From Halichondria panicea (lineage: Eukaryota; Porifera; Demospongiae; Suberitida; Halichondriidae): a stretch of 64,000 nucleotides of DNA. Both the position numbers and the translations under genes were made by a program. Shown here piece by piece: positions 1-9,924 of the stretch. The stretch is taken from positions 945,001 to 1,009,000 of the forward strand of contig NC_087392.1 of assembly GCF_963675165.1 (NCBI RefSeq), given 5' to 3'. Position 1 is the stretch's first letter; each line of letters starts with the position of its first letter. The notes under the pieces are model-generated. The model ran no database searches. It had not been told where the DNA came from and saw only the letters and a list, made by a program, of their open reading frames with translations.

Positions 1-12
1 TATCAGTTCTCA

Positions 13-555
<543 letters not shown>

Positions 556-848
556 TATTCTCACACAGGGTGATGATTTATACCAGAGTTTACTACACAC
601 CACTAGTCGGTTGAATACCCGGCTCTCTACAGAAGCACATGTGGAAACACACCAATCAGATCATCGCATATCAGATTTTTGCCCAGGAAAGATGAGAAAT
701 ATTAAATTGTTCCAAGATAGCGAAAATCTAAGGTCAATACACCGCAATACACACTGTACTGTGCACTGGAGTTCGAGTGTATTATTACAAAGGAGTATCT
801 TTTGGTAACACTATACTAACTTGGTTTATACCCTGACGGTGTGGGACC
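556..848. promoter_or_regulatory. divergent promoter region RBBP4 / UBE2J1
   Basis: The 293 bp between the two start codons must hold both 5'UTRs and promoters. No convincing TATA box or known motif was recognised, so the assignment rests on position only. Confidence 0.5.
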
Positions 849-2324
849 ATGGAAAAGAAGTACAATATGAGGAGTCCAGGTGGGAGCTCTCAGAGAATGT
901 GTTGTGTGTATCTACAATGGAACAATAGTACCCATTCACACACTAGATATAATTATGTCGTACTGTCACGTTAAATTTGGACCCCCGTAAAATAAGATCC
1001 CCGGAACAAATTGTATAGTAAAATATGGACCCCCATTACGAAGTGAAACATATTTTGCATGTTCCGGGGGGTCCAAATTTGGCATGACAGTACATTCTAA
1101 TAATAATTTCATGTATTACTGTATTGTTGCAGGGGTGAAGCGTCTGATGCGAGAGGCAATTGAACTTAAAGACCCCACCACAATGTTTGCAGCACAGCCT
1201 CTGGAAGAGAATCTCTTTGAGTGGCATTTCACCATCCTGGGCCCTCAGGGCACTGACTACGATAGTGGCCTCTACCATGGCCGCATCATTCTGCCTACTG
1301 AGTACCCTATGAAGCCCCCTAGCATCATCTTCCTCACTGTAAGAAGTGTATCTTGGTGAAGATATAGTACTTTTATCTGTCTCACTTTATTTATATACAG
1401 CCGAATGGGAGGTTTGAGCTACACCAGAAGATTTGCCTCAGTGCTTCTTCCTACCACCCCGAGCTGTGGCAGCCATCTTGGAGCAGTAAGTACTGTAGTT
1501 GTAGCTGAGATTCAGAAGATGCATTCCTTCCTTGTACGTGACAGTTATTGTGCACAGAACTTTACTTCTGTTAACTCTTTGCAGTTCGTACAGTTCTCTT
1601 GGCCATGATTGGGTTCATGCCGACAGAGGGGGTGGGTGCTATCGGGTCACTGGAGGTGCCGACAGAGGAACGGAAAAGGTTGGCTCGACGGTCAGCTGAG
1701 TGGGTGTGTTCAGTGTGTGGTGTGTGCAACAAAGACGCTTTACTCCCATCGGTGGAAGGGGAGTCACATGAGGAGGCTATGGCCGAGGCTGCAGACATTG
1801 TCACACAGATGGCCTTTAAGGTGAGCTCCAGGTCTATAGAGTTTCAGCCACATTCCCAGCTCAGCTGAGCCATAGTCTAGTACTTGTGCACTATCAAGCT
1901 CTTACAGTGTAGGTGAAGTTGTGAGCAAACCCTATAATTTTTAGAGTGCTAAAGAATATAGTTGTGCAGATTGCCTTAAAATCATTTCTCCCTCCCCCCT
2001 CCCCCCCAGTCTGAAGAAGAGGTGAAGGCTCAGAAGCGTCAACTAGCACAGTCCGCTAGCCCTCCCAAGATTGAAACCCAGGAGCCATCCCAACTCAGAC
2101 AGAGACCAGTGCCAACAGTGACCACACCCACTGACACAGAGACCATACCTCCGCAAGAACCTCCCACTGATCAAACATTGTTCACTCCCATCATACAAAA
2201 CACTGTAGCTCCTCCTCAGAGGGAAACTGGTCAGAACTCTTTAATTCTTATTTGGTTAATAATTTTTGCCTTAATTGTACTAATAGCCAGAAGGGTTTAC
2301 CTTCACCTGGCCTCACCAGAATGA
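849..2324 (+). CDS. UBE2J1: Ubiquitin-conjugating enzyme E2 J1 (Ubc6-like, ER tail-anchored)
   Basis: ER-membrane E2 that charges ubiquitin for ER-associated degradation. Five exons: 849-879, 1133-1338, 1401-1485, 1585-1820 and 2010-2324. The first exon gives MEKKYNMRSP, matching the METRYNLKSP start of the human protein, and continues with VKRLMREAIELKDPTT. The non-canonical E2 catalytic block reads KICLSASSYHPELWQPSW, with the catalytic Cys codon at 1434-1436. IRTVLLAMIGFMPTEGVGAI follows. A Ser/Pro/Thr-rich linker leads to a C-terminal hydrophobic tail anchor (SLILIWLIIFALIVLIARRV) and a short lumenal end. Length is close to the vertebrate enzyme with a shorter linker. The last intron ends in a C-only tract (about 1989-2007). 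An AATAAA lies near 2418, in the 3' flank shared with the convergent kinase gene. Confidence 0.96.
961..1092. mobile_element. MITE-like inverted repeat in UBE2J1 intron 1
   Basis: About 132 bp with imperfect terminal inverted repeats. The left arm reads TACTGTCACGTTAAATTTGG and runs into ACCCCC; the right arm, read on the minus strand, is TACTGTCATGCCAAATTTGG running into ACCCCCC. Further internal palindromy around CCCCGGAACA suggests a foldback. There is no coding capacity. It ends about 40 bp before the exon 2 acceptor. Confidence 0.7.
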
Positions 2325-2528
2325 TTATTTTGTTTGTCCGATCATCTCTATATTTCAATAATTATTATGTATAACTATGTTCTAAATCATTGTATATAGT
2401 ATTGTAATTTAATACAAAATAAATGCTTTCAAGACATAATTTTGTGAAATTTGGTTTACAAAAACAACATGAACAATAATGGGCAAAACAAAAATACATT
2501 AGTGAAAGACACACACACGCACTAAGAG

Positions 2529-4907
2529 TTATTCTGTGGGTTCGGGTGGGAAGGAGACTTTTGTGGTGAGAAGGGTGGACACAAGGAGGAAGCTTGGTCG
2601 CTTCTTTGGGTTGTCTTGCCAACACGCCTTCATGATCCGAGCAATGACTGGTGGACAGTTACGAGGGACGGGTAGTCGGAAGCCCTTCATCACCTGAGGA
2701 GGGGGGGGGACGTTAATATTGCATAATACTAGTCCACAGAAAAACCAATTAGAGCAAAGACAAAATCAGCAGTTTACTGGATTTTAAACACGGCAAACTA
2801 TTAGATTTCTCTAATGTGTATGTATGAACATGTGCGTGCAGAATGGTACACTACCGTATTACTAGAATATTTTGCTAGTGAAAAACCTTTGTGAATGAGC
2901 CAGAAAAGTACCCTTTGCGATCTAACTATTGCGTTCTGGCAAGGATCGTGTGTATTTACTAGTAATAATTTCGGTTTTGCAGATTTTATTGTTGCGAATT
3001 GATTAACCCTCGCAAAGTTTGCAAATATTTGATGCTCGCAAAACATTCTAGTAATACGGTGACACAAACTGGCTCGTTACTACTATAATATTAGCTTCGT
3101 GCTTACCTTTGTTGCCACCTCAATATTTGAGAAGCTGGTGTAAGGATTCTTGGTTGGATTGAACATCTCCCAGATGAGGATACCGAAGCTCCACACGTCA
3201 GACGCAGTGGAGAAGTTACGCTCTGTAATACTCTCTGGTGGCATCCAGCGAACGGGACAGGGCACGTTGGTCTGCATGTGGTAAAAGGATTCGTCCTTAG
3301 GGAGCTCTCGCAAGAGACCAAAGTCGGCCACTTTGCACGTTTCATTATCGGTAACGAGGACGTTTCGAGCAGCAAGATCCTGTGGAGGATATAGGATGAT
3401 GTAACACTCCTCAGAGCAATGTACATGATGGAGGATAGTAGAATGATGTAACACTCCTCAGAGCAATGTACATGATGGAGGATAGTAGGATGATGTAACA
3501 CTCCTCAGAGCAATGTACATGATTGTACGTACAAACAATTGAGGAACATTACACTACTCACATTGTATGTATACACATGCAGACAATTTGGCTCTTATAC
3601 AAGAATGAAATGAAAGTTCCACACAACTATAGTGTATGTTACAGTAGGGGAAGTTTTAATCAAAGTGCCCAATTACTCAATTACCCACTGACTCACCATG
3701 TGTGTACCAGACCCTTCTCTGACTCACCCTGTGTACCAGACCCACTGACTCACCCTGTGTACCAGACCCACTGACTCACCCTGTGTACCAAACCCTTCTC
3801 TGACTCACCCTGTGTACCAGACCCTTCTCTGACTCACCCTGTGTACCAGACCCACTGACTCACCCTGTGTACCAAACCCTTCTCTGACTCACCCTGTGTA
3901 CCAGACCCACTGACTCACCCTGTGTACCAGACCCTTCTCTGACTCACCCTGTGTACCAGACCCTCACCCTGTGTACCAGACCCTTCTCTGACTCACCCTG
4001 TGTACCAGACCCACTGACTCACCCTGTGTACCAGACCCACTGACTCACCCTGTGTACCAGACCCACTGACTCACCCTGTGTACCAGACCCACTGACTCAC
4101 CCTGTGTACCAGACCCTCACCCTGTGTACCAGACCCACTGACTCACCCTGTGTACCAAACCCTTCTCTGACTCACCCTGTGTACCAGACCCTTCTCTGAC
4201 TCACCCTGTGTACCAGACCCACTGACTCACCCTGTGTACCAGACCCTTCTCTGACTCACCCTGTGTACCAGACCCACTGACTCACCCTGTGTACCAGACC
4301 CACTGACTCACCCTGTGTACCAGACCCACTGACTCACCCTGTGTACCAGACCCTTCTCTGACTCACCCTGTGTACCAGACCCTTCTCTGACAGGTAGTGC
4401 ATTCCCATGGACACGTCCACCATGTACTTGACCAGCTTAGGCAATGGCCGCTTGTTTTTGGTGAGAAACGACTTGAGGTCACCATTCCGTAAATACTCGA
4501 GCACTATCCAAGGAGCAGGAACATCTGTAGTGATACATAAACACATGGTGACTCATTGTGTGTGGAATTACATACATGTACACATGGAGTATACAAAAAT
4601 CTGTACTTTTTGGAAGGTTTTGGGATGCTTAAAGAGTCATGCCAACATAGTATTTGGTTCAGGACATTAAGGTGTGGTATATGGTATGTAGATACTTCAC
4701 ATTGAACTACGAACCTTTCTGCACCAGTCCATACAGACGTACAATGTTCGGATGCAACAGTTGTGACATGACTTTCATCTCTTTGAGGAAGGCTTGTTGA
4801 GTCGCTTCCTCCGTCGACTTCTTGGTTGTCTTAACAGCTACCTCCACCAACTCCATACCTCTGTTCAGAGTGCCCCGAAATACCTGTCCAAACTGACCTG
4901 TGGAACG

Positions 4908-4938
<31 letters not shown>

Positions 4939-7900
4939 GGGGGGGTTAGCAACATGCAGTTGCTAGGATTAAGTTAAAAAGTACTAGTTTGAAAGTGAGT
5001 ACCATGGTAGGGGAGTAGATGCACCAGCCTAGCATATTGCATAGCCAATCACATAGGATATATAACTCTCATACTTGGGCTTGGTGGGTTTACTGCCATA
5101 AATCTCTAGAACCATAGTATACAACTTTCAAATACTTGGAGCCAAAGCACCCACAGTAGCTGCACCATGTACAAGCCATAGTAACAATAGAAGGATGGTA
5201 GTACTATAGTCCCTATCAGGACTACACCAGCGGTTTCAGTATTTGACCAAACTCCTGGTTGCTAGTTTACACTTGAGGATAGTAATTAATGAACGTAGAC
5301 ACACTATATAATTATATAGTTAGTACATACATATACATGTACTGTTTGTATTGCAGAGTTTGCAAACACTAGAAGGTTTCAAAATGAGAGGTGTCAGACC
5401 TATATACTGTGCCTGGTATGCCAATTGACACCAAACACACTGTCCTGTACACAAGGTAGCCACAACTTATTAGAGGTTAACACAACAAAGCTACAATCAA
5501 CCATTGACAATTTGATGCAGAGAGGATCACTGAAAGAGACACACACTAACCTTCTCCGATTTTTTCTAAGTCATCAAGATCTTCTCTATAGATGGTGAGG
5601 GCATCTTCCTGCAGAGCTGTGAGAGTGTCAAACTGTCCCTCGTCAGCACTGTCCCTCGCCATCTGCTGAGGTACTGCTTTTGCCCACTCAGGGCGTGGCT
5701 CATAGCTCTCATCACTGTCGTCCTCTTCGTTCACCAACCTGTGAAGGTGAGAGGTCAAACAAGGAATACCAGTACAGTTATGCATGTATTTGCATATGTT
5801 TCTCATTTCAATATTATTATAACTAAAGATCTCAGACACAACAAAAGATGCATTCCTAAGAATCCAAACTCCTATTCTGGGGGTCAAGAGAAACACACAA
5901 TGCTGTCCCAACAGATAACATAAAGTACTGAGGTCAAAAACAGCTAGGACTAGCTAGGGCGTGCTGGGAGTTCAAAAAAGAGCTCAATAAGGCAGAACTA
6001 ATTAGCCAAACAATGCTATTGGCATTAATATTCAGGTCGCTAAATGACGATTACGATCACCAAGTACATGACTGTATACAGACGTGCGCAACAATACATG
6101 CATTACCACCAGAGCCAAGAGAGTGTATTTAATAATGTGCACTTGCATTTTCTCGGAGGACAGGTCAGGGGCGTGACTCAACATTCTCTCTGTAAAGTGA
6201 AAGCAAAACATTATTAATAATAATTATGCTGATAGAGTATTAAATGAATCATAAACATACACATAATTATAAATACATCACAGTTACTAAGAGTCTTTCC
6301 CTTGAAATTAGCCGAATAATGCTTCTGCTCAAATAAGAGACAACACAAAGCTGTGAGCTTCCCCGGGGCTAAATGTGGAAGTCTATATTGCCATCAAAGC
6401 TCTTTAGTATGCCAGCAAACATTCCCCCTAGAGCTGATATTCATTACATCATTAATCGCCCCACACTCACTAAAGCTCCCCCGCAGTGATGTCTCGGGGC
6501 CTTGGTCAGGGCTATCACTCCTCTCCATTCCTTGCTGACCCTGCCCCTGCACTTTTTGCAGCATGTGAATCAGTGATCCCAACTGGTCTTTGTCGAAGGA
6601 CTTCATCAACTGCTCGGCCACGTCCGAGGACACACTAGCGTTTCTACTCTCAGAAGGAGTCGGTGTCTTATTATTTGGCTTTTTGTCAGCAACAAGACAC
6701 AAGTACCCACCATCATCGTCCTCTTCGAGAATATCATCAGTTGGAGAGGACGGGGATTGGGGAGGTCTGGTTACAGTGGGTGGTTGCTGTTGACTGACCC
6801 TACTCCGTGGCTTGGGCTTGGGCTTACTAGATCTAGAAGCTGCAACAGGCTGTGGGACCTCTTCCACCACAGTGGGGTCCATGACCTCATAATGACCAAG
6901 GTCTGGTGGGAAGGAATTTTCTGATGAAGATTTAGATATTTGTTTGGGGTGGTCACGAGGTTTGTGAGAGTAGGTGTGATTGGGCCGTCTTGCTAACGGT
7001 GGAGGGGTGTGGCCGTTTGCATTGAGCATGCCCACTGGTAGGGAGACTGTCGGGTCAAGAGGGGAGGTTCTGTTGGGGGCAAGAGGGGGGGTTCTGTTGG
7101 GGAACGATGAGGGTTCTACATAATCCTGTGGTAGCGTCGAAGGAATCTCAACTGACGACGTGAGGGGAGCAGGGGGTGAAGACTTTACAGGTTTGGGGAC
7201 AACAGAAGCGGGTAGAGTCATGCTCTGGATGTGAGGGTCAGACCGTTTTCGTGGGTTTGGTTGTGGCTTGCTGCTGACTTGAGGCACAGGTGGGAAGACT
7301 TCAGGCACCACTTTAGAAGTGGGTGAGAGAGTGTTCCTAGAATGGAGCATCTGTTTCATGATGTGGGCAGAGCCTGGCCTGATGACCTCCATCCAATCTA
7401 TCCGATCTTCCTGCAGTTGATTATTAAAAACATACGTGATTGAAGAAACATCATAACAGCAATTGATGTACTCAGGTGAATAAAAGCACACACAGCTCAA
7501 GTATACATAGGTAGTTATTTGTCACCATAGTGTGTTAGACTTTAGCATGAAAACCTAACAAATGCTATTACAATTCTGGTCACACTAACATAAACTTACA
7601 GGAGATGTTGTGTTGAATACCCAGGGGGATCCAGGTGAGGTCTTAGTGTGCCTGAAATGCACCTCAAACGCAAAATTAGAGTCTTTTGCTGAGTGAGCCT
7701 CCACTTTTGTTATGTTGTTGAGCAGGACCGTTCCATCAGGTCGTGACATCTGTACGTACAGTTGCAACACTTACACACAATACGTACACATTTGATATAA
7801 TAAGTTGCTGCAAGACTTTATCACTCACATCATCAGTGCCTTTGAAGTAGAGCAGATATATAGATGAGCTGACTTTGACATAGCAGGGCTTCCATCTGTC

Positions 7901-8365
7901 TCTCTTAAACATGCCGTCCGATTTCATCTCGAGCATTGCTGTTTTGTTCCGTATAGTGCTGGCCTGTACATACGTATGTGTGAGTGAGTGTGATCCATTA
8001 GGCATGTGCTAAAAGCCCTCACAGCTGTATGACTCAGTGTAGCACGCTATTACCAGATGTGGCATACATATAATTATGACACAACTAGAATGAATGCAAT
8101 GCTAGTAAACACTATGCATGTACAAACAGATAGCTGTCCCCAAACCATGATCAGCAATCTTTGGCTTTAGGGATATCTACTAGATCTAGCGCAAGATGTA
8201 CAGCAGATAATAGGTACACCAATTACAGTACACATACATATAGCTACGTCTACATTACTAGCCCCAGATAGCACAAGCAAGAGCAAGAAAAGCATTAGGA
8301 TAGATGTTAGCTGATACTGATTATCATTAATTTAGCTGATTATCATGCCCTCCATTGCTTACCAT
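2529..8365 (-). CDS. Non-receptor tyrosine kinase with N-terminal PH domain, proline-rich linker and no SH2/SH3
   Basis: Likely a cytoplasmic or membrane-recruited tyrosine kinase. The first coding exon is only an ATG (8363-8365) followed by GTAAGC. Exons 7829-7963, 7600-7749 and the start of 6471-7410 give a PH domain (about residues 10-108: SDGMFKRDRWKPCYVKV through EDRIDWMEVIRPG). A roughly 300-residue Pro/Ser-rich region follows, with possible phosphotyrosine docking sites (DYVEP, YEVM, GYLCL, SYEP). The kinase domain is in exons 5551-5738, 4715-4897, 4367-4524, 3107-3379 and 2529-2693. It has IGEGQFGQVFRG, VAVK, the catalytic HRDLAARN split across 4367/3379, VADFGLLRE, WMPPES and SDVWSFGILIWEMF, and ends soon after the domain. 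No SH2, SH3 or membrane segment was seen. One small exon near 6140-6195 has a join whose phase I could not settle. Two separate genes remain possible but less likely, because no promoter-sized gap or other ATG exon is evident. Confidence 0.72.
2852..3061. mobile_element. MITE-like inverted repeat in tyrosine kinase intron
   Basis: A roughly 210 bp element whose ends match in inverted orientation: TACCGTATTACTAGAATATT on the left, and CACCGTATTACTAGAATGTT for the right end read on the minus strand. A further inner arm contains TTTGC/GCAAA. It has no ORF of note and sits between the last two kinase exons. Confidence 0.72.
3374..3522. repeat. Three-copy tandem repeat (about 48 bp unit) at kinase 3' splice site
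   Basis: Three near-identical units (GATGTAACACTCCTCAGAGC followed by AATGTACATGAT and a GGAGGATAGTA spacer) begin at the CCTCCACAG acceptor of the HRDLAARN exon. On the coding strand each unit supplies CTATCCTCC-type pyrimidine runs just upstream of the acceptor. Confidence 0.85.
3694..4390. repeat. Minisatellite of about 26 exon-end/5' splice site units in kinase intron
   Basis: Units of 29 or 26 bp, with two of 20 bp. On the coding (minus) strand the 29 bp form is GTGAGTCAGAGAAGGGTCTG followed by GTACACAGG. The first unit overlaps the real exon end, which encodes SEKGLVHR and is followed by the donor GTGAGT at 4366-4361. Every later unit therefore copies the last coding bases plus an intact donor. 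The array fills about 700 bp of a roughly 990 bp intron. The 29 and 26 bp units are not multiples of three. Confidence 0.95.
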
Positions 8366-8585
8366 GCTTACTGAGAAGTTAATAGAACGTCAGATGAGTG
8401 TCCCTTGTGTTTATACAAACATTACTCTGTGTGATTGGCCTAGCGCTTGCAGCAAGCTTGCAAACACAAACAGCTTCTGAAGATCCGGCCGGGCGCGGGG
8501 GGACTGCACCTTTTCTTAAAGATCAAAGTTTAATCGTGACACGCCCACTACCCACGTGTAGTTTATAGTTTGTGATAACTTTATT
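8366..8585. promoter_or_regulatory. divergent promoter region kinase / RBM34
   Basis: 220 bp between two divergent ATGs. It contains a CCAAT-type ATTGG near 8433 and a short GC-rich stretch (about 8484-8505). The assignment is positional. Confidence 0.45.
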
Positions 8586-9479
8586 ATGTCTTCGATAGCC
8601 TCTCTCTTCGACTCATGCCCCGCTGTGGTGCCCCAGTTCAAGATCGTGACAAGCAGAGAGATAGTGAAACCGTCAGAAGAGAGCCAGCAACTCACAGGAG
8701 CTGAGAGACGATTGAAGAAGAAGGCTGAACGTGAAGAAAAAACGAAAAAGCTGGAAGAAGAGAAATCAAGTGACACCCGGGAAAGCAGAACAGTATTTGT
8801 AGGGAATGTACCCATTTCTTGTAATCGCAAAGTGGTAAAACAGTTGTTTAAAAAGTATGGCACAGTCGAGACAATTCGTCTTCGATCACTGAAAGTGAAA
8901 CCAGGTGACCTCCCTGCAAAGGCTGCCCTGAGGAGACAGACCCAGCTGGTGGAGGGGAGTACATGCAATGCTTACATTGTCATGACTACAACAGAAGAAG
9001 CCGAAAAAAGCCTTGCACTGAGTGGGACCCTACTCAATGGCAGACATCTCAGAGTCGACCTGTTGGAGAGGTCGAAACAAAAGACTAAAGAGGTCCAATC
9101 AAATTCTGTGTTTGTGGGAAACCTGCCATTTGTGGTTGATGAGGAAAAGCTCAGAGAAGTGTTTGCATCTTGTGGTCAGGTGGAGGCTGTGCGAATTGTC
9201 AGAGACAAAAAGACTGGAATTGGAAAAGGTTTTGGCTTTGTGACATTTTCTGAGAAAAGCGGTGTGATGTTTGCAGTTCAGAAGAGTAGAAAATTTGAGC
9301 TTGAGGGAAGAGCATTGCGTGTGTTCAAGGCAAAGCCAGAAGATTCTTTGAAGATGAAGAAATTCTCAGGGATGCAATCTAGTAAGCCCTCAGTCAAGTC
9401 AAAAATGAAAGGAAAGACTGGCAAAAGCACCAAAAAAAGGAAACCAAAAGAAAAGACGCCACGAGGAACTAAAAAGTAA
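8586..9479 (+). CDS. RBM34: RNA-binding protein 34 (yeast Nop12-like), two RRMs, intronless
   Basis: Predicted nucleolar RNA-binding protein; its yeast relative Nop12 acts in large-subunit rRNA maturation. It is a single uninterrupted 297-residue frame in a neighbourhood of intron-rich genes. Order: a Lys/Glu-rich N-terminal coil (about residues 40-65), RRM1 from about residue 68 (RTVFVGNVPISCNRKVVKQL), and RRM2 from about residue 173 (SVFVGNLPFVVDEEKLREVF) with RNP1 GKGFGFVTF. The tail is very basic (KGKTGKSTKKRKPKEKTPRG), typical of a nucleolar targeting region. RRM1 carries the inserted loop before NAYIVM that is typical of RBM34. The lack of introns may reflect an old retrocopy or intron loss. 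Confidence 0.93.
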   Translation: MSSIASLFDSCPAVVPQFKIVTSREIVKPSEESQQLTGAERRLKKKAEREEKTKKLEEEKSSDTRESRTVFVGNVPISCNRKVVKQLFKKYGTVETIRLRSLKVKPGDLPAKAALRRQTQLVEGSTCNAYIVMTTTEEAEKSLALSGTLLNGRHLRVDLLERSKQKTKEVQSNSVFVGNLPFVVDEEKLREVFASCGQVEAVRIVRDKKTGIGKGFGFVTFSEKSGVMFAVQKSRKFELEGRALRVFKAKPEDSLKMKKFSGMQSSKPSVKSKMKGKTGKSTKKRKPKEKTPRGTKK

Positions 9480-9924
9480 ATGACTTTGTCTTATGGATTC
9501 AGACACGGCAACAGATATATAAACTGATCCTTTTAATTAACTCAAAACTCTGATATGCATGCAACTGATCATGGACTCAGTTTATATATAATGTTGTTGT
9601 TGTTTCGTTATCTTTCTGTGGATATTGTTTGGTTCTCGAATAATTATTATGAAGACTCGATAATTATTGTCATGGTCAGCCTTTCCAAAAAAAAAAGGGT
9701 TTTCTAGTAACTACTTTACAAGAACATGCATCACATACACAAAAGGTATAAAAGTGTGTACAAATTGGACCTCCCTTCACCACTGCCTTCCTATATTACT
9801 CAGTACGACTGACGCATAAAAATTATTATCACACACAGTCATGCTAGACTATAGCATAGATCCACACAAACAATAAATATTACACACAGACGCACACACT
9901 GTCACATATAATAATAATGGTGGT
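9480..9924. other. convergent 3' ends of RBM34 and FIG4
   Basis: AT-rich non-coding DNA with simple A/T runs and CACA stretches, including an AATAAA near 9872. No gene or clear repeat was seen. Confidence 0.5.

Noticed and set aside
3694-4390. CRISPR-like regular repeat
   Set aside because: Units are contiguous with no unique spacers, and the DNA is eukaryotic intron. It is a minisatellite.
2529-8365. Receptor tyrosine kinase
   Set aside because: No signal peptide, extracellular domain or membrane segment was found. The N-terminus is a PH domain.
8516-8968. Minus-strand frame of 150 residues over the RBM34 start
   Set aside because: It is antisense to the conserved N-terminal region and RRM1 of RBM34.
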